Assembly: GCA_963828215.1 (NCBI GenBank)
Contig: CAWHFO010000068.1
Location: 186,001-250,000, forward strand
Source: CAVTJL01 sp963828215
Lineage (GTDB): Bacteria > Pseudomonadota > Alphaproteobacteria > Geminicoccales > Geminicoccaceae
Length of the DNA stretch: 64,000 bases
Direction of reading: 5' to 3'
Shown here: positions 18,970-28,620 of the stretch, one piece after another
Position numbering within the stretch: position 1 is the first letter of the stretch
How the letters are laid out: each line of letters starts with the position of its first letter
Made by a program: the position numbers and the translations under genes
Notes under the pieces: generated by a model
What the model was told of the DNA's origin: nothing
The model's input: only the letters and a program-made list of their open reading frames with translations
Database searches by the model: none

Positions 18970-20124
18970 TCAGGCGTCTCCAGGGCTCGGCTGCCGACCG
19001 AGCACCCGCCTCGCATAGACCTCGTAGAGCGGTGCCGCGAGGGCCGTCACCAGGGTCAGCCGGACGATGTGATGGGTGGCGACGAAGGTCGCGTCGGCAT
19101 GGAGCGCCAGGGCCATCAGGCTCATCTCGGCGACGCCCCCCGGCACGAAGGCGAGCATCAGCTGGACCGGCGGCAGGCCCGTCAGCCACGAGAGGCCGAT
19201 CACGAACAGCAGGGCCACGAGGAGCATCGCCAGCGTCAGCCCGATGCTCTGGACGACGACGACGACGAGGCGCACCGGGTCGACGCCGCGGAACCGGCAG
19301 CCGACATAGCCGCCGACCACCACCTGGGTCAGGGCCACTGCCGCCGGCGGCGGGGCGCCGTGCATGAGCCCGACCACATGGGCGGCCGCCGTCGTCAGCA
19401 TCGGTCCGAGCATCGTCGGGGCGGGCAGGCGAAGGGCCACGCCGAGAGCGCTGCCGGTCACGACCGAGACCAGCATCAGTCCGAGCTCGTAGGGGCTCGC
19501 TTCCTGCACGGCATCCGCGATCGGCGGCACGTGCAGCCCCTCGAAGAGGCTGAGCGCGAGCGGGATGGTGAAGACGACGAGCAGCACCCTGACGGCGTGC
19601 ACGAGCGTGATCGTGAGCAGGTCGCCGCCCATGCGGTCGCCCAGGATCACCATGATCCCGAGGCCGCCCGGCGTGGCGCAGAAATAGGCCGTCTGCGCGT
19701 CGAGCCGGGCGACGCGATGCAGATAGAAGATCGAGAAGAGGGTGGTGACGGCGGTGTAGACCGTCATCAGCCCGAGGCTCGGCAGCCAGCGCCAGAGGCC
19801 GAGGAGGCTCTGCTGGTCGAAGCTGCTGCCGAGCAGCACGCCCAGAACCGCGATGACCGGGCTTCTGAGCCAGGCGGGCACGTCGACCCGCAGACCCAGG
19901 ACACCGGCCAGCGTCGTCGCCAGCATGGCGCCGAGCATCCAGGCCAGCGGCAGGCCGAGCCAGGTGAAGAAGGCGCCGCCCGCCCCGGCCACGACCAGCG
20001 CCGTCAGCAGCGCCTCGACCTTGGGCCGCGCCAGAGCCTCTCTGGTCGCCGTCCGGAGGTCGGCGAGCGCCGGCAGCCCGATGGTCAGGGCCCGATGCCC
20101 GCCATCGCCGTAAGCATCTGCCAA
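18970..20124 (-). CDS. AbrB family membrane protein
   Basis: A 384-residue, highly hydrophobic protein with about ten membrane helices, arranged as two similar halves. Each half has a glycine-rich motif (LPLAWMLGAMLATTLAG; LPAPTMLGPMLTTAAAHVVG). Other typical segments are QTAYFCATPGGLGIM and LAFVPGGVAEMSLMALALHADATFVATHHIVR. This matches the AbrB/AbrB_duplication family, formerly called ammonia monooxygenase-like, with no firm function. The annotated start overlaps the EVE gene by 40 bp. The true start may be further in, but no internal ATG is obvious near residues 12-30. Convergent with ftsH. Confidence 0.8.
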   Translation of the reverse strand: MADAYGDGGHRALTIGLPALADLRTATREALARPKVEALLTALVVAGAGGAFFTWLGLPLAWMLGAMLATTLAGVLGLRVDVPAWLRSPVIAVLGVLLGSSFDQQSLLGLWRWLPSLGLMTVYTAVTTLFSIFYLHRVARLDAQTAYFCATPGGLGIMVILGDRMGGDLLTITLVHAVRVLLVVFTIPLALSLFEGLHVPPIADAVQEASPYELGLMLVSVVTGSALGVALRLPAPTMLGPMLTTAAAHVVGLMHGAPPPAAVALTQVVVGGYVGCRFRGVDPVRLVVVVVQSIGLTLAMLLVALLFVIGLSWLTGLPPVQLMLAFVPGGVAEMSLMALALHADATFVATHHIVRLTLVTALAAPLYEVYARRVLGRQPSPGDA

Positions 20125-20499
20125 TGCGCGTCGCTGACCGGCACGACCGAGAGCCGCGAATGGCGGACGAGCAGGAGGTCGGCGAAGCGCTTGTCCGCCT
20201 TGATCTCCTTGAGCGTCACCTCCCGGGCGACCGGGCGGACGGGCTGCACCTTGACCCGGACGAATTTTCCGGACGTGTCGCTGGGCTCGGGATAGGCGGC
20301 CTCGGACACCCGCATCACGCCCACGATCGCCGGGTCGACCACCGAGCGATAGAAGAAGACCTCGTCACCGACCTTCATCGCCCGCATGTTGGCTGCCGCC
20401 TGATAGTTGCGGACACCCGGTCCATTCGGTCTCGCCATCGGCGACGAGCCGGTCCCAGCTATAGTCGTCGGGCTCGGTCTTCATGAGCCAGTGGGCCAT
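20085..20499 (-). pseudogene. EVE-domain protein, apparent frameshift
   Basis: The N-terminus MAHWLMKTEPDDYSWDRLV starts at the ATG at 20499, and the rest, from VRNYQAAANMRAMKVGDEVFFY, is one frame away. Deleting one base in the C3 run at 20416-20418 (GGG in the coding strand) fuses them into a full EVE protein of about 137 residues, ending LTAMAGIGP. EVE (PUA-like) domains bind modified bases in RNA or DNA; stand-alone versions are common in alphaproteobacteria and their ligand is not settled. The start overlaps the 3' end of the MscS-type gene by 19 bp. The single extra G looks like a sequencing indel. Confidence 0.85.
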
Positions 20500-22577
20500 G
20501 CGGGCCTCCTCTGAGCGGGGCGGCGGAGCGACCAGGACCCTAGCCCGACGGGGCGGGTCTCCGGGAAGCGAGGCTGCGAGAACCCGAGCTCTGCGCTTCT
20601 GGTCGGTCGATCGCCTAGGGCTTGTCCCGAGGACGATGGCCGTGCGGCCCGCCGAGATTCCAGGACCGGTGCCGCTTGCGCGGTCTCCGCCGGCGAGTCG
20701 TCGATCTCGACGCCGGGGGGCCGGTGGTGGGGCGAGCCTTCGGGCGGGAAGGGCAGGGTATCGGAGAGCCGATCCCGCTCCTCCGCCGCGAAGTCGGGGA
20801 AGGGCAGCCGGGCATCGGCACGCCACGCCTCGACCTCGGCCGCCACTTCCCGCGCCCGCTCGGGGCTCGGACCCTGGTCGCGCGTCATGTAGAGGGTCTG
20901 CGAGGGGAAGGCGAAACCGGTGCCCGCCTCCTCGACGATGTCCTTGATCCGGAAGTTGAGGTCCTCGCGGATGCCCAGATACTCGTTGTAGTCGGCCGAG
21001 CTCACATAGGCGAAGATCTCGAGGTCGAGCGAGGACGCGCCATAGGTGAGGAAGCGGACCCGCGCCGGGTCGGGGCTGACCCGGACATGGCGGATCAGCA
21101 TCTCGCGGATCTTGGCCAGCACGTAGCGCAGCTGCTCGGTCGTGGTCTCGTACCTGAGGCCTATGATGCAGTGGAGCAGCATCCGGTCGCGGCGGGTGAA
21201 GTTGACGAGATGGAGCTGCGCGAACTCGGCATTGGGCACGGTGATGACCGTGCGATCGGTCCCCCGGATCCTGGTCGAGCGCAGCCCGATCTGCTCGATG
21301 GTGCCCTGCTTGTCGCCGAACATGCAGAAGTCGCCGACGCTGATCGGCTTGTCGGCGAAGAGGACGAAGCCCGCGATGATGTTCTCGAGCAGGGGCCGCA
21401 CGGCGAGCGCTATGGCGAGGCCGCCGACGCCCACGCCGGCCAGCAGGGGCCCGACCGGCACGCCGAGCTGCGTCGCCGCGTGGACGGCCACGTAGAGGAT
21501 GGCCAGGATGCTGAGGAGCCGGAACAGAAGGCGGACGAGCTGCGTGTCGAGGCTGGCCGGGCGCATGCCCTGGCCGCGGACGATGGCCTCCCCGATCCGG
21601 TTGACGACCACCGCCGCGAGCCACGCGATCGCTGCATAGAGCATGGCCGCGATGACGTAGGAGGCGAACGCCCCGACCCCCGCCGACAATCTGAGCACAT
21701 AGGTCATCACGAAGGTGAGAATGAAGGTGAGCATGATCGTGGCGACGGCCGCCAGGGGCTGCCCGATCTGGAGGAGGACCGGGAGGCCGGCGAGGGCGCG
21801 ATCGATCCGCTTGCCGAGCCAGGCCGCCAGCCCCGTGGCGGCTGCGGCGAGGACGGTCGTCAGCAGGAGGCCGGCCCACTTCCACAAGGGCTGATCGAGG
21901 AGGGTGGCATAGGCGGCGCCGGGCAGGCGCTGGATCCAGGCGGCGAGCGCGTGCGGCATGGCCCGGCCGGGACCGAGGCGATAGGCGTCGAACGCGTCGG
22001 GCGTCGCGGTCGGGCCGGGCCTGACCGGCAGATGCTGGACCAGCTCGAAGAACTTCGGGAGCCGGGCAACGGTTTCCCTGGTGAAGAGATACTCGCCCAG
22101 GCGCGGTCCCTTGTCCTGGCGGCCGATCACGATCTCCGTGTCGGGAATTCGCCATTGCTCGGGAGGGTTGACCTTTACCGTATCATCGCCCGGCACCTGA
22201 TCGGACGGCGGCAGCGCGATGCGCTGGAGGACGCCCTTGAGCAGGAAGCCCAGCTCGACCGATCGCTCGTCATAGGCGGCCTCGGGCACATCGCTGAGGT
22301 CGAGGCAGCGCAGGGCCCGGATCAGCGGGCCCTCGACCGCCTGGAGGCTGGCCCCGCCCTGCCAGCGGACGACGGCCTCGTGGAAGTTGGCGAGGAAGCT
22401 CTCCAGCGTGTCGCGCGGGCTGGACGTGTCGGCCGGCTCCAAGGGATTGGCGTCGGCGATCGCACCGGCTGCCTCGTCGGCGCGCGCCGACGGTGGTGGC
22501 ATCGAGCCGAGCAGCAGGCCCAGCGCCATCGCTGTCAGCAGGCGGGATGTCCGGACACGCGCCGGGGGATCACCCAT
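20481..22577 (-). CDS. large MscS-type mechanosensitive channel with periplasmic N-domain
   Basis: A 698-residue protein. A signal peptide (LLTAMALGLLLGSMPPPSARA) precedes a periplasmic region to about residue 230. Several membrane helices lead into the MscS core (VGVGGLAIALAVRPLLENIIAGFVLFADKPISVGDF), where the Ala/Gly-rich pore helix TM3 is clear. The cytoplasmic beta domain shows GTIEQIGLRSTRIRGTDRTVITVPNAEF. The C-terminal tail after about residue 600 is proline/arginine-rich and reads through the spacer into the EVE gene, so its last 50 residues may be a read-through caused by an undetected indel. The ATG at 22577 follows a GGGAGGG ribosome site and begins just before the signal peptide. 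Confidence 0.88.
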   Translation of the reverse strand: MGDPPARVRTSRLLTAMALGLLLGSMPPPSARADEAAGAIADANPLEPADTSSPRDTLESFLANFHEAVVRWQGGASLQAVEGPLIRALRCLDLSDVPEAAYDERSVELGFLLKGVLQRIALPPSDQVPGDDTVKVNPPEQWRIPDTEIVIGRQDKGPRLGEYLFTRETVARLPKFFELVQHLPVRPGPTATPDAFDAYRLGPGRAMPHALAAWIQRLPGAAYATLLDQPLWKWAGLLLTTVLAAAATGLAAWLGKRIDRALAGLPVLLQIGQPLAAVATIMLTFILTFVMTYVLRLSAGVGAFASYVIAAMLYAAIAWLAAVVVNRIGEAIVRGQGMRPASLDTQLVRLLFRLLSILAILYVAVHAATQLGVPVGPLLAGVGVGGLAIALAVRPLLENIIAGFVLFADKPISVGDFCMFGDKQGTIEQIGLRSTRIRGTDRTVITVPNAEFAQLHLVNFTRRDRMLLHCIIGLRYETTTEQLRYVLAKIREMLIRHVRVSPDPARVRFLTYGASSLDLEIFAYVSSADYNEYLGIREDLNFRIKDIVEEAGTGFAFPSQTLYMTRDQGPSPERAREVAAEVEAWRADARLPFPDFAAEERDRLSDTLPFPPEGSPHHRPPGVEIDDSPAETAQAAPVLESRRAARPSSSGQALGDRPTRSAELGFSQPRFPETRPVGLGSWSLRRPAQRRPAWPTGS

Positions 22578-22859
22578 GCCAACTCCCTCCCTGTCCCGTC
22601 GGCGCCGAGGGCCTGCCCGACCGGCATCTGCCGGCACGAGCGCTGGCTGAGCGCCGGATCCCGCGCGCCCGTCTTGTTGTTTGACCGGATGGCCGGGGCG
22701 CGGATGCCCCGACTTTGCCGCCCCGGCGGCCTCGGGACAAGCATCGCCGCCCGAGGGCTCGGGGGGCTCGCGACCACCGCGCTTCCGGGGGTTCGCATCT
22801 CAACCCTCGGCTGATAGAAGCCACGGTGCCATCAGGCGCCGAACGATGGGAGACGGATC

Positions 22860-24014
22860 ATGCCCCTGCACGTCGCTCGCGAGGAGCTGGATGCCCGTCG
22901 GGACCGGACGCTCGCCCGGATGGCCGAGGCCCGCCTCGACGCGCTGCTCTGCTTCAAGCAGGAGAGCATGTACTGGCTCTCGGGCTACGACAGCTTCGGC
23001 TTCTGCTTCTTCCAGTGCCTCCTGCTCCGCGCCGACGGCGCCATGACTCTCCTGACCCGCGCCCCCGATCTGAGACAGGCACGGCTCACCTCGAGCCTCG
23101 AGGACATCCGCATCTGGGTCGACCGCGACGGTGCCAGCCCCGCCCACGAGCTCAAGGATCTCCTGGCCGAGAAGGGCCTCGCGGGCAAGCGGCTGGGGGT
23201 CGAATGGGACAGCCACGGGCTGCCGGCCGCGTCCGGCATGCGCGTGGCCGTGGCGCTCGACGGCTTCGCCACGATGGTCGACGCCTCGCTCCTCGTCGCC
23301 GGCCTCCGCCTCGTCAAGTCCGAGGCCGAGCAGGCCTTCGTCTGGCGCGCGGCCGAGCTCGCCGACGCAGCCCTCGAGGCCGCCATCCGCGAGACCCGGC
23401 CGGGTGCCGACGAGGGCGTCATCCTGGCCCGCATGCACGACGCCATCTTCGAGGCCGGCGGCGACTACCCGGCCAATCCCTTCATCATCGGCTCCGGCCC
23501 CCAGGCGCTCCTCTGCCGCTACCAGTCGGGCCGCCGCCGGCTCGAGGCGCCGGACCAGCTCACCCTCGAGTTCGCGGGCGTCCACCGCCAGTACCACGCC
23601 TGCCTGATGCGCACCCTCCTGACCGGCTGGGCCGACGACGAGCATCGCCGCCTGTTCGATGCCGCCCGCGAGGCGCTCCTCGCCTGCGAGGCGGCGCTCC
23701 GGCCCGGGGAGCGCATGGGTGCCGTCTTCGACGCCCACGCCCGGGTCTTCGACGGCCACGGGCTGACCCGGCACCGCCTCAATGCCTGCGGCTACTCGCT
23801 GGGCGCCGTCTACGCGCCGTCCTGGATGGACTGGCCCATGTTCTACGAGGGCAACCCGATCGAGATCGCCCCCGGCATGGTCTTCTTTCTGCACATGATC
23901 CTCGCCAACTCCGACACCGGCCACGCCATGACCCTCGGGCGGACCTCCCTCGTCGGCGAGGGCGGCGCCCAGCCGCTCTCGAAGCTGCCGCTCGAGCTCC
24001 TCGTGCTGGGCTGA
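22860..24014 (+). CDS. M24-fold protein (creatinase/prolidase-like) lacking metal ligands
   Basis: A 384-residue two-domain protein with a creatinase N-domain (LDALLCFKQESMYWLSGYD) and a C-terminal pita-bread fold (from about residue 155: LRLVKSEAEQAFVWRAAELADAALEAAI). The five metal ligands of M24 metalloaminopeptidases (D, D, H, E, E) do not appear in place. For instance LEFAGVHRQYHACLMRT replaces the usual double-aspartate segment, and MVFFLHMILANSD replaces the glutamate-containing one. Loss of metal ligands occurs in creatinase, so this is likely a non-metal C-N or C-S hydrolase/lyase of unknown substrate rather than a peptidase. ATG at 22860, divergent from the MscS gene across 282 bp. 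Confidence 0.75.
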   Translation: MPLHVAREELDARRDRTLARMAEARLDALLCFKQESMYWLSGYDSFGFCFFQCLLLRADGAMTLLTRAPDLRQARLTSSLEDIRIWVDRDGASPAHELKDLLAEKGLAGKRLGVEWDSHGLPAASGMRVAVALDGFATMVDASLLVAGLRLVKSEAEQAFVWRAAELADAALEAAIRETRPGADEGVILARMHDAIFEAGGDYPANPFIIGSGPQALLCRYQSGRRRLEAPDQLTLEFAGVHRQYHACLMRTLLTGWADDEHRRLFDAAREALLACEAALRPGERMGAVFDAHARVFDGHGLTRHRLNACGYSLGAVYAPSWMDWPMFYEGNPIEIAPGMVFFLHMILANSDTGHAMTLGRTSLVGEGGAQPLSKLPLELLVLG

Positions 24015-24042
24015 GGACGAGGAGGACGGACCTGCCGTCCTC

Positions 24043-25236
24043 TCAGTAGCCGGTGGCCTGCCGAAAGGCCTCGCTCTCGTGGCCGAGCCAGAGGAGCAGG
24101 GCCACGAGCAGCAGCGCCACGACGACGGCCCCGGCGATCTTCCAGAAGCTCCACGGCCGCTCGCCATGGACCTCGCCGGTGCGGCCGTTGACGACGAAGC
24201 GGTAGGGCCGGCCGAGGAACTGGAAGGCCGCGACCCAGACCGGCAGGAGCACCTGCTTGAAGGTCTGGTTGCCGTACTCCACGCTCATCTGCTGGACCAT
24301 CTGCTGATCGCCGCCGATGTCGGCGCGCACGTCCATGACGATCACGCCCTGCATGGCCTCCTTGCCGCGCTCGAAGCCTTTTTCGAGCGGCAGCTGGTAG
24401 AGCTCGCTCTCGAAGCCGGACAGGTAGTCGGCGGTGTAGGGCTTCATCCCCTCGAGGTCCCAGGGCTCCAGCGGCAGGACCAGATTGCCCGGCAGGGTCT
24501 CGCCGGCCAGCACGAGGACGTCGTCGAACGACCGCGCCACCCGGCCGCGCACCGGCGTCCAGGCGATCCGCGGCACCTGCACCGTGCGCTGGACCTGACG
24601 GCCGTCCACCATCTCGGTGACGACCTGGGTCTCGTAGTAGACGTCGCCGCGCTGGCCCGCATACTCGGTCCTGGTGTCGGCGTCGAAGGTCCAATAGGGG
24701 ACATAGACGCCCTGAAGGCGGCTGGCGTGCCGCGCGTCCGAGCGCACGCTCGACGGCGCGAACCAGAGACCCTTCAGCCAGCCGCGAACGAGCCCCCTGG
24801 CCTCCTGCTCGCCGATCACGAAGGGCAGGACGCCGCCGGGGTGGATCCGGCGATAGGGCGTGGGATCGGCCACCACGGCCATGTTGCAGTAGGGGCAGGG
24901 GCCGGCGTGGATGTTCGGCGGGAAGCTGAAGTCGACGCCGCAGCTCTGACATTTGGTGGCGATCGCGTCGGCCGAGGGCTGCTCGCCGGCGAGCTCGCTC
25001 AGGGCCGAGGGGAGGTCGACCTCGGTGACCTCGACGGCCCGCTCGACGATCTTGTTGGCATGGCCGCAATAGCGGCAGACGAGCTCGGTCGTGCCGGGGC
25101 TGTAGCTGAGCACGGCACCGCAGCTCTCGCACGAGAACGTGCGGGGCGCGGCGCTCGAGATCGTGGCGGCACCAGCGGCGGTCGCCGCCGACGCGGCGTC
25201 CGGACGCCCCCCCCAGGGGCCGAGCTTGGGCGGCAT
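24043..25236 (-). CDS. zinc-ribbon membrane protein of an SPFH/TelA module
   Basis: A 397-residue protein. Two CxxC-type zinc ribbons lie in the N-terminal part: CESCGAVLSY...CRYCG (about residues 37-60) and CQSCGVDFSF...CPYCN (about 95-120). A long beta-rich region follows (YVPYWTFDADTRTEYAGQRG...), and one C-terminal membrane helix (IAGAVVVALLLVALLLWLG) leaves a short tail. It resembles a family often labelled as primosomal-protein-N-like or zinc-ribbon, frequently encoded beside SPFH proteins; the function is unknown. The start (25236) is 5 bp downstream of the SPFH gene stop (25242), so the two are probably one operon. Confidence 0.75.
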   Translation of the reverse strand: MPPKLGPWGGRPDAASAATAAGAATISSAAPRTFSCESCGAVLSYSPGTTELVCRYCGHANKIVERAVEVTEVDLPSALSELAGEQPSADAIATKCQSCGVDFSFPPNIHAGPCPYCNMAVVADPTPYRRIHPGGVLPFVIGEQEARGLVRGWLKGLWFAPSSVRSDARHASRLQGVYVPYWTFDADTRTEYAGQRGDVYYETQVVTEMVDGRQVQRTVQVPRIAWTPVRGRVARSFDDVLVLAGETLPGNLVLPLEPWDLEGMKPYTADYLSGFESELYQLPLEKGFERGKEAMQGVIVMDVRADIGGDQQMVQQMSVEYGNQTFKQVLLPVWVAAFQFLGRPYRFVVNGRTGEVHGERPWSFWKIAGAVVVALLLVALLLWLGHESEAFRQATGY

Positions 25237-25241
25237 GCGGC

Positions 25242-26378
25242 TCAGGCGGCGCCGGGAATGGGCGGCGGTGCGGCCGCGAACAGCGACTTCAGCTCGGCGA
25301 CATCGACGGCCTTCTGCCAGCCCGTCATGCCCTCCGCCCAGACCAGCGTGTCGGGCTTGAGGGATCCGGCCTGGACCTGCCCGGCCAGCGCCGCCACGGA
25401 GAACGGGCCCGACGCCTTGCCGTTCACGGCCACGTGGTAGACCGTCTCCTTCGGAGGGGGCGGCGGGCCGGGCGCGGTCGCGGGGGGCGGGGAGCCGGGC
25501 TGCGCCGCCGGTGCGGCAGTCGCCGGATGAGCGCCCCAGGGCCCGGCCGCCTGCTGCCCCAGGCCCATGCCGACCATCATGCCGATGCCCGATCCGGCGG
25601 CACCGGGATTCTCGGCCGCCGCACGCATCGCCTCGGCCGCCTGGAACTGGGCATAGCGGGAGAGGTCGCCCACCACGCCCATCGAGGTGCGCCGGTCCAT
25701 CGCCTGCTCGACCTCGGGCGGCAGCGACACGTTCTCGATGAAGAGCTTGCTGAGCTCGAGCCCGAGATTGGTGAACTCCGGGGCGATCCGGCCGGTCACG
25801 AAGTCGCCGAGCTTCTCGTAGTTGGCAGCGAGATCGAGCACCGGGATGCCGGCCCCGCCGACGATGTTGGAGAAGCGCGACACGATGGTGTTCCGGAGCT
25901 GGTCGCTGATCTCGTCGACCGTGAAATGCCCGTCGGTGCCCACGACCTCGCGGATGAAGACCGAGGGGTCCTTGATGCGGATCGCATAGGTGCCGAAGGC
26001 GCGCAGGCGTACCGGGCCGAACTCCGGGTCGCGGACGATGACCGGGTTCTTGGTCCCCCATTTGAGGTCGGTGAAGATCCGCGTGCTGCAGAAATAGACC
26101 TCGGCCTTGAAGGGGCTCTGGAAGCCGTGCGGCCAGGCCTGCAGGGTCGAGAGGATCGGCAGGTTCTGGGTGTAGAGCTCGTACATGCCGGGGCCGAACA
26201 CGTCGGCGATCTCGCCCTCGTTGACGAAGACCGCCATCTGCCCCTCGCGCACGGTGAGCTTGGCGCCGTGCTTGATCTCGTTGCCCTGGCGCTCGAAGCG
26301 CCAGACCATCGTGTCCGGGGAGTCGTCGAGCCAGGTGATGACGTCGACGAACTCGCCCATCAGCTTGTTCCAGATCAA
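25242..26378 (-). CDS. SPFH-domain protein with C-terminal GYF_2-like domain
   Basis: A 378-residue protein with MIWNKLMGEFVDVITWLDDSPDTMVWRF at the N-terminus and an SPFH/band-7-like core (residues about 30-240; AVFVNEGEIADVFGPGMYEL, LRAFGTYAIRIKDPSVFI). A glycine-rich MMVGMGLGQQAAGP stretch and a Pro/Ala linker follow. The C-terminal 60 residues, VYHVAVNGKASGPFSVAALAG...TLVWAEGMTGWQKAVDV, fit the GYF_2 (DUF4339) domain, thought to bind partner peptides. YdjI-type SPFH proteins localise membrane-stress factors. It is flanked by the zinc-ribbon protein and TelA, which suggests a shared complex at the inner membrane. Confidence 0.82.
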   Translation of the reverse strand: MIWNKLMGEFVDVITWLDDSPDTMVWRFERQGNEIKHGAKLTVREGQMAVFVNEGEIADVFGPGMYELYTQNLPILSTLQAWPHGFQSPFKAEVYFCSTRIFTDLKWGTKNPVIVRDPEFGPVRLRAFGTYAIRIKDPSVFIREVVGTDGHFTVDEISDQLRNTIVSRFSNIVGGAGIPVLDLAANYEKLGDFVTGRIAPEFTNLGLELSKLFIENVSLPPEVEQAMDRRTSMGVVGDLSRYAQFQAAEAMRAAAENPGAAGSGIGMMVGMGLGQQAAGPWGAHPATAAPAAQPGSPPPATAPGPPPPPKETVYHVAVNGKASGPFSVAALAGQVQAGSLKPDTLVWAEGMTGWQKAVDVAELKSLFAAAPPPIPGAA

Positions 26379-26455
26379 GGCAGCCTCCGTCTCGAGATCA
26401 GAATGGGCGAGGGTCGGGCCGGCCGGCCCCGTCGTGCTTCACCACCCGTCGTCGG

Positions 26456-27647
26456 CTACGATCCGGCCTGGGGTCCGGCGACCGTCCCCGCAGGCGGGGC
26501 GCCCGCGGCGCGGGCCGAGGCGGCGGCGAGCGTCTTCCTCAGGTCGCCCTCCAGCTTATGCAGCTCGCCCTCGGCATCGGCCCGCTTGCGCTTGCCCTCG
26601 TCGGCGATCCTGAGGCTGTCCTCGATCGTGGCGATCAGGTTCTGGTTGGCCGCCCGGACGGTCTCGATGTCGAAGACGCCCCGCTCCATCTGCTCGCGCA
26701 CCTGCTGGTTGGCCGTCCTGCAGATTCTCGGAGTTGTTCTTCAAAAGCTCGTTGGTGAGGTCGGAGGACGCCTTCACCGCCTCCGCCGCCTTGCCCGACC
26801 GGAAGATCGTCACCGCCTGGGCCAGCTGCTGCTTCCACAGGGGCACGGTGTTGGCGATCGTCGAGTTGATCTTGGTGACGAGCGACTTGTCGTTCTCCTG
26901 GACGAGCCGGATCGAGGGCAGGCTCTGCATCGTCACCTGCCGGGTCAGAAGGAGGTCGTGCACGCGGCGCTCGAGATCGTCGCGCGCCGCCCGGAGGTCC
27001 CGGAGCTTCTGCGCGGCGATGACGTCCTCGGCCTTCTCGGTCTCCCGGGCGAGCTCGGGGATCGTCTGCTCGTCCAGCTCCTTGAGCTTGGCCCGGCCGG
27101 CGGCGATGTAGACCTCGAGCGTGCGGAAATAGTCGAGATTGGCGTCGTAGAGCTTGTCGAGGCCGATGATGTCGGTCAGCAGCTTCGTCTTGTGCCGCTC
27201 GAGATCGGCGGTGATGCTCTCGATCTGGTCCTTCACCCCGTCATAGCGGTCGAGGAACTTCTCGATCGAGCTCTTGGCGCCGAACAGGCGGGAAAGGAGC
27301 CCCGGCGTCTCGCCCGGCTGAACGTCCGGGATGTCCAGGTCCTTGAGCTTCTGGACCATGGTGTTGAGGAGATCGCCGGCCGGCCCGACATCCTTGGTCT
27401 GCACCTTGCCGAGCATCTGCTCGGAGATGGTCGACAGCTGCTGCTGCGCCTTCGAGCCGAAGAAGATGATCGAGTTGGTGTCCTTCATGTCGATCTCTTT
27501 GACGACCTGGCCCACCTGCTGCTCGACCGGCCCCTCGAGCTTGATCTGGAGATCCTGAACGAGGTCCTGGCTGAGGGCCGCCATCTGCGTGTCGAGGTCG
27601 CCCGCGGCGACGGGCGGCGGGGCGCTCGGATTGGTCTCCATGGGCAT
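26456..27647 (-). pseudogene. telA: TelA-like toxic anion resistance protein, apparent frameshift
   Basis: The first 310 codons match the TelA family: MAALSQDLVQDLQIKL, SIIFFGSKAQQQLSTISEQML, LSRLFGAKSSIEKFLDRYDGVKDQI, then long helical coiled-coil stretches and SIRLVQENDKSLVTKINSTI. One extra base at 26717-26718 (in minus-strand CTGCAGGACGG) breaks the frame. Without it the protein continues LQTANQQVREQMERGVFDIETVRAANQNLI to the stop at 26456. The joined length is close to 400 residues, normal for TelA. TelA proteins are linked to tellurite and envelope-stress tolerance and commonly pair with XpaC, as here. Confidence 0.85.
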
Positions 27648-27691
27648 CGATCGCTCTCCCAGTTGCTCGCTCGAGCGGCGCTGCCGCCGTC

Positions 27692-28594
27692 TCAGTGGAC
27701 GCCTTCACGCTTGAGCTGGGTCTCGAGCACCTCGATCTGGATCTCGAGATCCGTCTTGTCGTCCTGCTTCAGGACCTCCTCCTGCTCCTTGAACACCTGC
27801 TCGATGGTGGTCAGCACGCGGCGGAAATTCTCGGCCAGCGGCGTATCGGCGAGGTCGTGCTGCTGGGCCGCGTATTTGGCCACCACGTCGCGCGTGCCGT
27901 CGAGATAGGTGACGAGGAAGCGCCGCGCCCGCGGCAGGTCCTTGGGGTCCGTCTCGAGCTGGCTCAGCACGGTCCGCGCCTGGTCGGTGATGCGCTGCAT
28001 CCACGCCTTGAGCTCGCGCGAGTTGAGCTGGGCCGCCGCCGCCTCGATGTCCCGGATCTTCCGGCTCGCCTCGTCGATGGTGGTCCTGACCTCGCGCGGC
28101 GCCACTCCGGCGCGCTTGGCCGCCACCTCGAGCGCGCTGTCGTCGGGCCTGGGGTCGCTCCCATAGGCGAGGAAGCAGGCGAAGGCGGTGAGGCCACCGA
28201 ACAGCAGGGTCAGGAGGACACCGTTCTCGGCCGCGCCGAGGCTGATCGCGGCAGCGCCCAGCCCGGCGACGACGGCCCCGGCGAGCTTGCGCGGCAGGCG
28301 CGGCGGCCGGACGATGCGGCGCTGGGCGAAGTCGGCCTCGATGTCCAGGCCGCCTCGGATGAGGCTGCTCGCCACGAGAAAAAGGGCGATGCCGACGATC
28401 AGGGACAGGGCGTCGGTGCCGGCTCCGCGCAGCAGATGGAGGATGAGCGGCAGGATGAAGGTCAGCGCCATCACCCGCAGCACCCAGACCGAGGCGCCCC
28501 GGAACGAGGTCGGCAGGGCGGGCATGCCCGGCGGCCCGCCCGACCCCGCGGCACCGGAGCCGATGCGGCGCGAGTGCGGGCTCGTCCCGGCCAT
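27692..28594 (-). CDS. XpaC-like (5-bromo-4-chloroindolyl phosphate hydrolysis family) protein
   Basis: A 300-residue protein. Two hydrophobic hairpins in the first half (VMALTFILPLILHLLRGAGTDALSLIVGIALFLVAS; LAGAVVAGLGAAAISLGAAENGVLLTLLFGGLTAFACFLAYG, cited in parts) are followed by a helical cytoplasmic domain. That domain shows VRTTIDEASRKIRDIEAAA, RRFLVTYLDGTRDVVAKYA and the ending EIQIEVLETQLKREGV. The layout is typical of XpaC, the membrane partner of TelA. It precedes telA on the same strand with a 44-bp gap. The family name comes from a blue-colony phenotype and does not describe a proven enzyme. Confidence 0.85.
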   Translation of the reverse strand: MAGTSPHSRRIGSGAAGSGGPPGMPALPTSFRGASVWVLRVMALTFILPLILHLLRGAGTDALSLIVGIALFLVASSLIRGGLDIEADFAQRRIVRPPRLPRKLAGAVVAGLGAAAISLGAAENGVLLTLLFGGLTAFACFLAYGSDPRPDDSALEVAAKRAGVAPREVRTTIDEASRKIRDIEAAAAQLNSRELKAWMQRITDQARTVLSQLETDPKDLPRARRFLVTYLDGTRDVVAKYAAQQHDLADTPLAENFRRVLTTIEQVFKEQEEVLKQDDKTDLEIQIEVLETQLKREGVH

Positions 28595-28620
28595 TTCCTA
28601 GGGGCTCCCGGTGCGCAAGG

